This document shows, piece after piece, positions 1 through 14,200 of a DNA stretch of 64,000 nucleotides. The notes beneath the pieces are model-generated. The model was not told where the DNA came from. It saw only the letters and a list, made by a program, of their open reading frames with translations, and ran no database searches. Each line of letters opens with the position of its first letter. Within the stretch, counting starts at the first letter, position 1. The stretch is from Rhyzopertha dominica (Eukaryota; Arthropoda; Insecta; Coleoptera; Bostrichidae), in contig QCXZ01000041.1 in the NCBI GenBank assembly GCA_025024175.1, forward strand, positions 10,721,786 to 10,785,785. Direction: 5' to 3'. Made by a program: the position numbers and the translations under genes.

Positions 1-892
1 CGGTGCGACAGAGGCTATTATAAATACAGATAGATTCGCGCTAAGTCATTCGCTGTATAATTTACTACGGACACGACTGTAGTCAGAGTAACATCAGATC
101 GGAATTCAGTTTTTTCGCAGCTAGAATTTTTCTGTGGATCGAACAATGTGCCAAAGTACATCGTAGATATTCTTACACCGCAAGTGTATTTTGCATGTTT
201 TCAGTCAATGTTTTGCAAAAGGATCTTCAACGCGGTCTTCTTGGTACACACGGGAAAACAATAGTGCATTATATTCACACTTGTATTCGCGTAACATGCA
301 AGTCAACTGAATTATTCAGCATAATGCAATACATGATTTACTCGTATAATTTGAATTGTAGATGGGTAGTTTTGATTGCCAGTGATACAGACAGAAAACA
401 TATTTTAAGAGAAGAAGTAAACAAATGTTGCGCACACATTGCAAGCGTAAGATAAATTCAGGTAACGTTAAAATTGGGAAACAAATAAATACGCGCAGCA
501 TATTTTAAAAGAGGAAATCTTAGGGAGTCGTGTTTAAGTATTGTGTGACACAAAAACAATATTGCTGCATACTTCGTAATATAAATTAAACTGGAATTAT
601 ATTATTTCAGTTCTGAATAAGATTTCAATTTACTGAAAGGAAATAGTGGAATTTAAGTTTTGCAAAGAATCATGAAAATTTAATGTATTTAAATGATACG
701 TAGGACCGAGTGTCGAATTAAAAAATAAAACAGCGTTCAATGGCCAAGTCACATTAAGTTTTTATACCTCAACACCTAAATATTGTAATTAATTGCAGTT
801 CAAAATAGGAACTCAGATATATACCGCTAATGTATGTTAAAGTAAAGACATTGATTGCTTTGCTTAGCATTCCTTCCAAGAATATGTACCAT
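1..892. other. 5' flank of P450 gene A, no gene seen
   Basis: No coding sequence is convincing here; the short open frames lack family resemblance. From about 480 onward the flank resembles 42017-42559 upstream of gene B (for example the ACATATTTTAAGAG-like and GACACAAAAACAATA-like stretches), so the duplicated unit included at least 0.5 kb of upstream DNA. The first 480 bases show no recognisable repeat. Confidence 0.5.
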
Positions 893-973
893 ATGCATTA
901 AACTTGTCGGCCTCCAGAATATGCATGACAGTATGTTTAAAATATAAATCGTACAGTTAGTCTGCAGTAGTAC
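893..973 (+). promoter_or_regulatory. Conserved upstream blocks of P450 gene A
   Basis: Two short blocks are kept before the ATG of all three P450 paralogs. Block 1 (893-916) reads ATGCATTAAAC then TTGTCGGCCTCCA. Block 2 (952-973) reads TACAGTTAGTCTGCAG then TAGTAC. A TATAAA lies at 943-948 in gene A only. The blocks probably mark the core promoter and 5' UTR; the transcription start itself cannot be placed from sequence alone. Confidence 0.45.
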
Positions 974-997
974 AAACATATCCAACGTTTTGCAAAC

Positions 998-2220
998 ATG
1001 GGGGTTATTCCATTATTGCTTGCCATTACACTAATAGTATACTACCTTTGGCACAAGTGGACCAACGGAAGGGCACTAAATATGTTGAAGAACGTTCCGG
1101 GGCCATGCATAATACCTTTCGTTGGAAGTGTACCTATTATCAAACCTGCGGGCAACACAAGTAAGAGTAAAACTACAGTATAACTTTAGTATAACTATCA
1201 AGTTACTTCAGCCTTTCCTGGTGGAAAGGTCAACTTATACATAATTATGCAGTGTCGTTTCTAGTGGGGGGCATTTCGGGTCACCGCATGAAGGCGCCTT
1301 AATCTTGAGACGCCAAAATACCAATTTTATATCATTTTTTTTTCAGTAATTTGTTCGTTTTTTTTAATATGTTTTAATAATTCAAAGCTTTAACGGTATG
1401 TAATCTTTTGTGCTTTTCGACATCTCTACCGCGAGACGGTTACAGCAATGTGGGGGTTCTCATGTTTTTATTGAACGTTCTAGAATGTATGAATTCTCGA
1501 AACCGGTGGAAATTTAATGATGTCTCATGAAGGTAAAAGGGAAAAATCATCTGACCATGAATGTAGAAAAAGAAAAACTTTATAAGCAGTCAGAGGATGT
1601 GTATTTACCTGAAGGAGTAGTGCCTGTTTACACTAGAGGTGGGAAGTTCGTGAACGAACGAACGAAGTGTACTATTCAGTTGCGCCATAATGAACGATCT
1701 AGTTCGTCAGGATTAAATGAACTAGTTCATTTTGAACGATACTCGAGCCACCTGTGACCTATGGGAAGGACGAACGACTGAATATGTATCTTTTCGTGAA
1801 CGAACACGCGAGTTACGATGTGCGGCCGGGTGAACGATATAATAAAGCTATTTCGCAATGTATAGCGTACAATGGCGCCGCAGTCTTGGAGTCACCGTTT
1901 CGCTGTTTGGGCATTTTTATTTAACATGGTGTTGCAAGCCAGAATATTGGAATAAGACAGTCATATACCAAATATGTAATTATTATATCAATACCTAAAT
2001 ATTGCTGGTACTTTTGAAATGGCCTTAAGCATTTCAGTAATATGTACCACGGTGTGTTTAAAATCAGGACCAGGACATAATAGGTTATACTTTACAAACG
2101 TTTATTTTTTAATGAATAATTAGTATGCGGATGATGACTGATAAACATGAAAGTCCCGCTCGCTTGCACAGCAGGTTACCTATCTATTTGTCTTTAACAG
2201 CAATTATTTTGATTGTAGTT

Positions 2221-2314
<94 letters not shown>

Positions 2315-5300
2315 TATTATTATTATTATTATTACTATTATTTGTGAAGTTATTAGTTATTACTTTTGCTATACCTATTGTATTTCCAAAGCCATTAAAT
2401 TAATTACAAATTTAAATATATTTCATGTCAGTTTCATTAACAATTAAAGCACCTATTACATTTCATGTCTCAAATACACACGACGTAGCTATCACAGAAC
2501 TAAACGGTAATCAGCTATTGTATGTTGTATGGCACAAGTCCGCAAGTACTATATCAACTGCAGGACTACGAAATGGGAAGCGGTCAGCGAATTCGAACTA
2601 GTTCATTTTGAATGATAAAATTGAACTATTCATTTAATTGAACTAAGTCAGTATGAACTATTCACCAAAATGAACTAGATCGACCACCTCTAGTTTACAC
2701 CTACAAGAACGCTTCCAGTAGCGACCGACGCCGACGTTTCATAGTGTTAATGACATCCTGCTGTTTTGATATTTTATATAGGCGAAAAAATGGTGAATAG
2801 GTTATATTAGGCGTATTTTGCTTTTATTGCAAAATTTTTCAATATTCACATAAATGTTAAATTAACCGATGGTGTTTAAGGCAAAGCTTTGCTCAGATTT
2901 ACAATTAATCTTTATGTATCGATCTCAATCTGATCTCATGTACATTCAATAACCGCTACGTATAGTGTAATATCGAAAGGTGGTGTTCACTTATCTGTAT
3001 CCTGTCAAATGGTGGTGGTATGCGCAGTGTGGAGTTGGTGGCCTGGGTGGTTATGCAATTCGACGATTTCCGGTAAGTAAGCAATCTTCCATTCTTATAT
3101 TTAGCTCCCTACAGGTATGGACAGACAGACAGAGACCCTCGGTATATAAAATGGATTGATGGATGACCTTACTGTGACCTCGACGTTCGACCCTAACGAT
3201 TGTATCANAGTAATGTAAGTAAGCTGTACAAAATTAATTATATAATTTACCTCACTTCGCGGAGGGTCAGCTTATAGGTATAAGTATATTCGACGACAGA
3301 AATAAGGCCAACAAAGTAAGCACCACAAATTGGAAAATTCCAGTAACTTATCAGGAACCCTGAAGTAGTAAAGGTAAGAGCAAATGATCGAAATGAATAA
3401 TGGGTACATTACCTTAATCAAAAATGGTAGATACACTATAAATACCGGGTGCTAGTTAATATAATAATTAATGTTTTACTTTCAGCTCAAGATGGTATGG
3501 CCAGTGAAGTCGGCAGCGGAGTGCCAGAACATGGGACTAATCTCCACAAAAATAGAGGCCGAAAAAATGTAAGAAAAAACAATACAAATCCACGGGCAGA
3601 ACGACAGCCTGATTGGGGACAACCCACACCACAGATGGACTACTGAATATTTACAAATCTAGTGATTTTTGATTTAGTTAGATAAACGGACAAACGGAAT
3701 GTTACAATTTATAACCTAAGACAACAGAGCTGCGAAAGATAACAAAGTGCAACTCGTCGTTTTATAAAGTCCTTAGTGGTCAACGTTGCCTATGTATACT
3801 TGCAAGCAAGAAATCTATTCATTATACGAACAGCAGATTACCGCTCACAATGGTTTACCAGTATTACCTGAAGCTGTAGTAAATAACAGACGGGTTCGGC
3901 ACGTTCCACTGTTTTGCAGCGGAGTGGACCGTATCCAAAAATTGTGTTTAGGTCTTTTTAGATTTTTTTTCCGTACACATGAATCAATGAGCATTATTTG
4001 GTAATTTGGAAATTTAAAATTGACATTCTCGCTTTCGAATATGGACGATTTACGATTTACGATTACCCCCATATCATTGCATTTTCAACCCCATAGAAAT
4101 GATATGGGAGCAGTTAAAACAAAGAATTCGACGAGGGAACACCGGTGGAAAATTCAGTAATTAAATGCTGCAAAAAATTAGACACGAAGCTGAAATAACA
4201 AGTGTCGATGCATAGAGAAATTTAGTACATGTACTGGACATTGAAAGTCGGTACAGAGCGAATCATGTACAAGAATTAATAATAGAAGGTAATCGTGGTT
4301 TTAGCAGTGAAAGTGATAGTGAGTAATTTTTTTAGTTTGTGACTTGCTTATTAACAAGCTGTAATCAACATAATCGATACTGTGTATAAATTTTATTGTG
4401 CAATATTGTAAATTTTTTTCTAACAAATGTAAATAATTTTCTACTTACTAATTTGTATGTTTTTATATTAAATTTGTATAAATTCGTTATGACATGCAAA
4501 GGCTTTTATTTTATACATCGTAAAATTTAACCCCAATAAAGTATTACATAAAAATAGGTCGCGGGTCGCGCCAGTTAACATCAGGTCTGCATTAAATAAA
4601 ATCTGTTATAAGATGTTTTATTGATTGCTAAATTATCACAACTAACAAATTTCAAAAATTTATAGTGGAAAAGTTAAAACATTAGCCAACAAGATTTTTT
4701 GAATACGATTCATTTAGGAACATTGAAACCTGCCACTAATCCCAATAGTTTAGGACGGCCGACCATAAGGCTGTAAAAACCCTCATTTATAATACAATAG
4801 TTCACGACGCCCAACCATTAAGAGGGCTCGCCACGCAGAAGACCTTGAGATTTCGGTAGCCGAATTTTGCTGTCAGGAACTGAATGAGTACAATAAACGT
4901 GTCGACCACCCTCTGCAAATCATTTCTTATCTTTATTTATGATGGGGTTATGTCTATTTACGAAAGGGTCGATCGGTTTGTATTTCCAGGCAAATATTTC
5001 GTTCTTTCGTAGTTTAGGTGATCTAGGGCCGGTTTATAGAACCCGAATTAAATATTTAATTACAATTATTTTTTAATGCTGATTAGTGTCTATTTTGATC
5101 GATCATATATTAAAAAATCACGTTAATTTTAGTTTTGCAATAAATTTTAAAAATAAGGTATTTAAACTCAAAATTTAATGTAGATTTCAAAAATTTATAG
5201 GTATAATATTCTAAACAATTCCGATAAAATCAAAACAAATACCAATTGTTCAACATAATAAATTTGCTCGAGTAGTGTTGTAAAAGTATTGATTTTAATT

Positions 5301-8300
5301 TCGAGAACTAATAATGAAAACGTGCATCTAAAAACATTTAAAGAAAAAAACATATAAGTTTACGTAATATATAAGTTTTATTTAAACATTTAGAAACAGT
5401 GTTAGTTATAAACATTATACAAAATACAGTAGGTATATCATATATAAATGTCACGAATTGGCATGCTTCTGCACTGGCGAGGATCTACCAATTCAGGTAA
5501 AAGGCATTTTTTTATAGAATGTTTCTAAATAAGGTTGCATTTTAGTTTCCCAAAATACGTCGTCCCTAACCAACACACTTTTTTGTGGTATGTGTAATTG
5601 GCCTTGGATTTGGTAAAACCAATCATGTTTCTTATTTACCTCCATAGAATTGTTTTTAAATTGCCAAAATGTGATCTTCTTTTGTTGTATAGCTTCTTCT
5701 AGTGTCAGTTGTAATTTATATGATGTGTATGGACACTTTATTTCGACAATAGTGTCTTCGTCTACGACACCGTCTGGGGATGCTCCTAAAAAATTGTCAA
5801 CCGGATCAACAAATATCCCACATGATTTAATTTCTTGGCCTAATAATTCTTGTAATTCCTTAACAGCTATGTTTTCAAAATGTTTTCTATGTTGAACTGA
5901 TTTGGCACTTATACAAGATCTATACAATATGCTCTTCACAAGTTTTGCGGTGTTTGTTTGTTTTCTTCGTTTACAAAATTTGACGCAGTTAGCAATTTTC
6001 TGCGTTCTTCGAGCCACCTGCCACTTGAACTTTGATAATCGTGTATCGTTTTCTAAATCTATTATTTCTTCTTTGTTTCTTTTTAGCTTATTAAAACATT
6101 GATTTTCTTCTTCTTGTACTTACGTTGTAGAAACTTATTTTCGGCATACACTAAGCTAAACTATAAAACACTAAACTAAAATTACTTATCACACTAAAAA
6201 AATTTAAACTTAATACAAACTAAAAAAAAATATGCGAAAACTGAACGGAACGCTTGGAATCGTATAAGACCAAAACCCAAATGAAGTAAAAATTTGCATC
6301 AAACTACAGATGGATCCGGTCCTCGCCATCCGGTCGGATGCAGGTAGTGCCATACAGTAATTATGCGGTTTCATTTGCGGCGGCAGGCTTAACTTGTAAG
6401 TGCCTGTTGTAAATCACCAATTTTTAGCCCAGTTTTAAATCGCAAATCATTCTGCATCATTATTTTTGTTATTTACAAATACATTTTTGTCGGATTTGCA
6501 ATTCTCTCCATAAATAAATGTTTTTTACAATGTGACCGAAATAAATCTGTAAACTCCTTATAGTTTCTGAAATAAACGAGTTTGATGAAATTCTCATTTT
6601 TATGTCTGATTTATCGTGCCGTTTAATGACCTTATCAACAAAATTTTAAACTTCCGCTCGGTCAAATTGTAGAAAATTGACTGTTCTTTCAGATGTTCTT
6701 TGTTTTATTAAAATATTTTAATTAATGTTTGGTCTAAAGGCACAGAACGATACATTGAAAGTTCCATAAGAAACTTCGGCGAGACCTCTTAAGGTGGAAT
6801 AGTACAGGTACCAGAAAACTCAAATCCGAATGATGGCAGCACAGTCTATTTTCAACAAAATTGCAAACGGCCGTAGTTAAAACATGCAAATCCCGCCCTC
6901 ATTTATAACTCAACTAAATTAGGGTCCGCCTGCATCCGGCCTTCAAAGACATCGTATCTACAGCGAGCTGATACCTGTGGTAGACGGATGTCTGGCATTT
7001 CTGTATTTGAGTAGATAGGTAATAATTCTAGATGTAAATTTGGCTGGGCCGANACTCTCACTGCATTTGGATAGCGACTGTAACTTGGCCACCTATCTTC
7101 TTTCCAGAAAACAAAGATATAAATTAATAAAAATAAAATCAATGATGGGCGCGCAGAATATGCAATGTAGATTACGTCAGGATTATGCTATTACCTACGC
7201 GTAACCTATGTAATATTCTACTTTGAAAGTCTACTGTAGAAAACAGCATTGTACAGATAAACGGAAATTTTTAGTATTTAATGGTATTCATCATTAGTGC
7301 TGCTCAAGACGCCTCAATTGTCAATATTATTTTGTATTTTATTATTATTTTTATTTCTTGCAACTAAAGGAATATTACCTTGCTGTTAACCGGACAAATG
7401 TCTAAACTAAAATAACTGGGTTAGGCATGTAGTAATTAGGGCCAGGAGAGTCGACTAAGCAGGACAAGTTTGCTTTCAAAAGCAATTTTTAAACTACCAA
7501 TCAGTCAAATAGACTCCTGTAAACTGTGACGTTGTCTTTCTGCTCTATAAACTGATATAGGCCGGCAATTTCATACGCTGCCCTTGTTCTTTTACAGCAA
7601 CTATTTTAATCGCAGGTCTATTTTATTGTGCTATATTGACAGAGTATACAAGCAGTTCTCATTGCAAAACTTGCGACATTGATCTAAACAAGGAAGTAGC
7701 AAATGATAGTAATAGTAAAACCCTTTTTTTGTCGAAAAATCTACTTATATGTGAAGTATTGCTAGCTTGTAAAAAATAGGCTTTTTAGAAATATATCTCG
7801 TACAGTCGGGGAAGAATAGACTTCAAAACATTGTGCTTTGTTGTTTGTGTCCCAAACGAGTAAAAAAAACATTTGGAAACCATGACTTACTAAAAAATGT
7901 TATGCAAATTTATAACATAAATATTAAAAGAACTGTATTACATATCAAAAATTCTCAAGGAATTCGACAAATAAGGGGGTATAAGAAACAAAATAATTTC
8001 CACTTAGTTTTAGCATGTACCAATGTACTTAAAATCTACGTCNAAAGCCTTTATCTACATTTTCTACGAGTATAATTTAGAAAATTATAATTTACGCGTA
8101 AGCGCCCATCTTTAATANATAAAACGAAAGTGTAAACAATACACATCATTCGGCGCCAAAATTTTATGTTGTTCAGGAAAAACTTTTTAAATACACTTGG
8201 ATNAAAGCAAGCAACGTGATCAGCAGTGTTTACACTGTGGAAAATGAAAATATGACTTCACAGTCGAAATCTTCGTAATAAGCAAAAATTTAGCATGCAG

Positions 8301-11215
8301 CTATAGACAATCAAGACAGAAATATGCCGCAGTCAATAGGTATAAATGTAACATTCATAAGTATATAGAACATCTTATAATTAATAGTTGCTTCGCAATT
8401 ACGGGGAAATTCGACTTCTTATGTTAAATTATGTATATTCTTTTTCCTTGACAACCGTTCGATTATATTTACATTAGGTACCTATTTTCAAGACACGAAT
8501 ACTAGGTATTGGATAGGGTGCATGAAAGATACCCACTGTTTTACCACATTAAATTAAACAAAAAACTAGCTCAAGTTAAGATATTAACAATCTTTAGCCT
8601 GCAGTACTAGAGTTTTGAAAGAAGATAGCATAATTTTGAATTTAGGAACAATTCAAATAAATATTGTTTTGAATACAATTAGTTAGACATAATTGATTGA
8701 ATGTATTAATATGTGCTAACGTAGCATATATTTTTGGTTTTGAATATATAATACAATAAAATATATTCTGTTTAGGAACATTTGATTAATATCAAACGAA
8801 GAATATATGTTCAAATAAAACATACACAGACTCGATTTAAATAAATTTAATAGAGAATATTCCAATAGTTTCATTCCAAGAAACAATCTTTACGTGTGTA
8901 CCACCAAGGGGGTATAAGCTGCTTGCGTAGATCCTTTATCTTATGTCCTAATTCTAAAGAAAGTGCAGGTACCCAGTGCTCTTAGTCTAGCTTTCCTAGA
9001 ACATTTGATTCTGAAAGGATTAGTGTGCGGATTATGAGGACAATTATAGGAAAGTTCTCGAAACGGTCATGGATAGACAATACAGGTATTCCTAATGACA
9101 TGATGCCGTGAACAGAACATTATAAATAGCAAGGCAAATCGTAAAAGTCGTCACTTTTTCTTTGCAATCTTGCTGGCGAAAGAGATTTTTGAATAGTGCA
9201 AGTATGGGGAATAAACATAAAAATCTTCACGAGTGACGAAACGAAGTGGTCGTTCTAAATTCATGGCGCGTTTGAACGCTGAAAGGTAAGTTTATCTTGC
9301 AATATATTACTTGATGCAATATATTTTTTTACCTAGTAGATAATATCTAAATAATTTTGACTTTACATTCCAGGTGGAAGAAACTGGGTCAAGGTTTGCA
9401 GCCACATTCGTCCAGATCTCCCGCTAACTATGATTTAGAGATCGACACACTTCCGCCCCTAGAAATGGAAGTTGACTCAAGTTATAGGACCGTTGCTGAC
9501 CTCTTGACTGGTAGAAGAATTGTAAAGCTGGGGTATTTTCTACAACAGTACAAGAGTGTAGTAAACCATCCAAAGAAATGTACAATGGGCAGAATGGATT
9601 TCGTCAAAGAAGTGAGGAGGGGGCTGTTATCTGAACTTCATTTTCACTGCAGGAAATTGTAGATTCGCGAGTATCTAGAGGGATGAAAATTCGTGATTAG
9701 CACCTAGAGGTATGTCGTTTTTTAACTTGGTACCTCATGTACAATTACTCGTGTTTATTACTTCCGCATCCAACGGATAAGAAGTATTGTATCGCGAAAA
9801 AAATTTTCAAAAATTTTTAGTTACTCAGTCGCTTTAAAATTCCCGAAAACGTTCACAAACAAAATTTCAGCAAAAAATTTCTTGTCTGAGTTTGGACGCG
9901 ATAACTTTCAAAAGACTTAATATATGAACTTGAAATTTGGCATACATATAAATCTCAACTACCCAAAGCGACCTATTGTTTTTGGGCTAAGTAAGGTATA
10001 GGAAAGATTTCTTACAAAAAGTGATGAAAATTTTGACATTTTAGAAATAATTCTAGAAAACTAGATTTTGGACCCTGTCTGCATGATTTCTTAAAATTTT
10101 GCTATTATATAGAAAAACAAATTTCTGATCGAAAAGCACTCTTGCAATTTTTTTGTTAAGTCAATAATTTTCGAGTTATTTAGAAAAAAAAGGACGTACG
10201 TACGTTATTGATCGTATAATATAAGAAATAAAAGCGTAAGTGGAACCATAGTGGCTCACCGAACCTAATAAATTAGTAATTTTTTATGCAACGAATGGTA
10301 CCAAAATTAAAAAAATCCGTTCAGTAGTTTTTGAACAGTTTACAAAAGAAAAAAGCAAAAATTTGGGAGTGAAACGAAAGACCAGTAGTAGGTGCTGAAA
10401 CAAAACTAGGGGACAAGTTGTCAAATAATTAGCGATTCCAAATGTTCGGTTTTACATCTAATCTTAAAATTAAAAAATGGCACTTTTTAATAGTATTGTT
10501 GGGTGTAGGAAATACAAATTTCATAATCACAGCACTCTAGATAATAAAATAATTCTTTTTCTTTGACGTTTATCAAATCTAACCAAAGTAGGTTTTTTGT
10601 ACTTAGAATTTACCACAAAATCCAAATATGTAAAAATATACCTAGTGCTCCATTTAAAAATCGAAAGTTAGGGTTATTTTCGGTGAAACCGGAAGTTACA
10701 AAAAGTAGTTCTTTACGTCACCAAACGCCAATTTTCTGATATAAAAAATATACCAAATGTTAAAGTATGAGTGTATGTGATTGTGATTATAGTGTTTGTA
10801 TGTGTGTTTGGGTGTTCAAATGATAATGATATAGGTGTTACTCAATCCGGGTATATCTGTCGTGTCGTTTACACATGTGCTTTTTTGTATATGCATCATT
10901 TCCAAATATTATCTTTTACGTTTATGTGGTTCTGTAGCAATAATTTTGGTGTTTTCGAAATCAAAAGTGTGATTAGTTAGTTCATAATGTTTTTTCAAAG
11001 CAGTGTGGTTGTCATTATATATTTTTATGTCGTTATATCCTGTTTTTTTGTGTTGTACCGTTAGTCCTATATATTGTTTGTTGCATTGTTTACACTGTAT
11101 ACTGTATATAGTGTATGTTCTTGAATCGTGTGGTGTCTTTGTTTGTAATGGTGTCTAGAACTGTTTGTGTTTACTGCTTTATATGCAGTTTCAATATTAT
11201 ATGGTTTTAGTATGT

Positions 11216-11251
<36 letters not shown>

Positions 11252-14200
11252 GTACAGTTTTTCTGTTTGTTGTATTATGGAGTTGTATATTAGCTTAGTG
11301 ATGTAATTGTTATTTTTTAGTATTTTAGTTATTATGTGCAAACTTTCATTTATAATTTCTGAACTAATTAATTTTATTACTTGGAGTATTGTATTGTTCA
11401 AGATAGCTAGTTTTTGTTTGTAGGGGTAGTTAGAATGTATATGTATGCATTATTTTTATTAGACATTATTATGTATTAGATTATTGCATATACCGTAAAT
11501 AAAGATGTGAAATCGGTGAGAGTGATAAGTCAACCGCCCGGTATGCGCCTGTAGTAAGTTCGTGATATTGTATTATATTGTATATGTATAGTTTATGTTT
11601 TAATTTGTAATAAACTCCACGGACAATCCATTTCTGTATGTGCTTTTATTGCAAGTAAACTACCTACCATTATAATCTAGCGTTGTTTAAAGCGTGACGA
11701 AAACTGCATTTAGAAATTCGGGTTTTTAGCAATGCTAGTAGTCAATTATACGCTGACGACATACTCTGCATTATAACGGAAAGGCAGCAGACCAAACATT
11801 CTAAATACTTAACCAATTGAGATACAGAATAGGACAATTACCGTGGCATACCTGAGAAACGGTCGCTCGTTGGTCAGTTATCTAAGTGAAGGGGTGACAT
11901 CCCTGAGGGGCGTGTCACTTAACCGAATATCCAACTAATCTCAATAATCAAGAAAAAAACTATTTTTTGAACTTTTGCATTCCTAAGTTTAGATAAATAC
12001 CGAGTGAACTGGGATCTGATTTACCTAGGATTTGCCATAAAAAGTGTTATTTTGGCAGTTTTTAACTTTTATTTAATTACTTTCTATTTTTTGTAACTTG
12101 TAGACAAAAAAATCTCAAAAACGAACCACAGTTCATTAGGGAATATAATCAGAAACACATCCTGAAAAATTCGCGAAATTTGAATGACCCAATTTTGAGT
12201 TGCACATGATTTTTATTCCCATGCTTTTCTTATGGACACTTTAGGTGTATCCAACAGCCTTAAGCTCTAACCCTTGGCATAAGTCAGTCTCATAGATTGT
12301 TGCTTGCAAGTATAACTAGTTATAGCAAGCAAATACCGAGAAAGTTACAACAGAAGAGCATTTTGTTGGTTTTTATAAAAAATTTCCTACTACCGGTCAA
12401 GGTTTTTTTGATATAGTGTGCCATACAATAAAACAACTAGGGCTAAAATATAACAGAATTGAGAGCCACAAGCATCAGAAGCAAAAACATTGTTTTTCAG
12501 AAAAGAGTTGTAGAAATCAATCAGAATGTCTTGTATGGTAATTGCGGCCAGCTGTTTACGTTTGATCACGTGTAATTTTGTATTTTGTGTATGCGTCAGC
12601 TTGGGCTTAAGTTGGCCTTGTTTATTTTGTATAATGCCGATTTGGTTATACAGGAAACGGACTATTACTGATCATGCATATGCAACATGCGTAATAATTA
12701 TTATTTTAGTCAACGGTTTTGCTATTTTCTTATCTGGCTCTGATTCCTTGTGTTTTTTTTTGTACTTTATCCGGCTGGTGCGTTCTTATACCACATATTT
12801 TTACATCGAAGGACATCGGTCTATCACAGTCACACACAAAGCAAAGCAAAACACCTGTCCACAATTACAGAGCTATGTAATATTCACAAGATGCACGGTT
12901 TTTCACTGTTAGCTTTTAACTGAAATAACAATATTGTAATGCAAGCACGCTGTGCGTCATTTTCAAATCTGAACCCCGACTCCGGAAATAATAAACACGT
13001 TTCTTTATTTAAAAGAGGATATATTATTATTTATTATTAAGGGGGGTTAAAACCTTTATAACGGGCACTGCTCGTAATTTCTTCAGCAACTGCTGACAGC
13101 ACGTTCTGTACCCCCGCCAGGAATAGCTGGTCTTCACAACATGCGTTGACTGGCTGACACCAAAAATAATCACAAACATAGATGTTTGTAATTTAATATT
13201 ATAACCGACTAGCGAGGTTGTGAAACTTAAGGTATTAAATTGAAATTTGATAAGATTTCGTACTGTGCGGGCCTGTAAAACGGGCCGAGCTGAACTAAAA
13301 TTTTGAAAAGTGAAAACGAGCCGTTCGGGCAGCGACATGGCCACCTCTAACAAGGCCGCGGCTGTAGTAAATGGCAACATCGCATTTGTTGTAGCACAAG
13401 GCCGACTCGCCAGGATCCGAAAGTCGTGCGCGTAAAATATATAACGTCAAACCTACTTTATTGAGGGGCTTTTGAGGTATTTTTTTCACAGTATTCCTCA
13501 AATGTCGTAAAAACTGACATCCGTTTTGAAAATGCAAATCAATTGTCATATTCGCTTCAAGTTCGCTTGAAACGGAGCGAAATGAAATTGAGGTACGTAG
13601 CGTTATTTCGAAGTATCCAGACACTATATTTTTGTAAATCAGAAAAACTTTCAACGGCAAAGTTATACAGGAAGGGTGGCATTTTATATCATTGAAGGAA
13701 TTGTCGCGATAACTTGAATAGGAACAAAATTTTGGGTCAAAGGCAAGCACTTCGTGCATTAGGGAAACCCAGGTAAATGTCTCGGCATGCAAACTCTGCA
13801 ACAATCACAGTACATATTAATTTAACTGTGAATGTTGAATTTTACTTACTTATTACAATGAGATCTGCTTTATTTTTTATAAATCAAGTAAAATACGGAG
13901 ACAAAGGATTTATTTTATGAGCATTACGACGACCACATACGCTACAAAAGAAATTTTATGTACTTATATTATTTCCAGTGAAACAATTTATTTGGTATAT
14001 TTAAATATAAAATGAAAGTTAATTACTGCCTGAATTCAGTTTTTATGAACATGTATGATATTTTCAATACGTTTACAGGCATTTGTAATGCATTACATAG
14101 TAAATTTTGATCAATATGTGCCGCTTTGACGCTTAGTGGATAGTGGATAGAGCGTTTGACTAGTTTTCAAAAGGTCCCGAGTTCAAATCTCGGTCAAGGT

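Larger units (their letters stand above)
3799..12310 (+). mobile_element. Mariner-like element, copy 1, split by about 7.4 kb
   Basis: The left end CTTGCAAGCAAG (3799) is mirrored by CTTGCTTGCAAG ending at 12310, each bounded by TA (3797-3798 and 12311-12312). Sequence 3820-4830 matches copy 2 (56942-58678) on both sides of the internal deletion. The last 50 bases of the element reappear at about 12250-12310. So about 7.4 kb (about 4830-12245), containing YqaJ, THAP-type and Penelope fragments, entered this copy later. Both inner junctions carry TTAAG, which could be chance. Confidence 0.6.

Noticed and set aside
195..455. 86-codon open frame upstream of P450 A
   Set aside because: No motif, no partner exon and no conservation in the gene B flank.
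2125..2403. Leucine-rich frame resembling a signal peptide
   Set aside because: Produced by the (TTA)n repeat inside the hAT-like element.
3449..3646. Exon-like frame after a good splice acceptor
   Set aside because: No recognisable domain, no second exon, and it lies within a P450 intron between TEs.
11728..11830. YADD-like reverse transcriptase piece
   Set aside because: Only about 30 residues with no flanking RT motifs; too short to call an element.
12526..12912. 128-codon hydrophobic frame that could be a membrane protein
   Set aside because: Composition follows T-rich DNA; no family pattern, no conserved counterpart in genes B or C.
13295..13804. 169-codon minus-strand frame
   Set aside because: It crosses the end of the Mutator-like element at 13337, so half is intron and half element; a chance frame.
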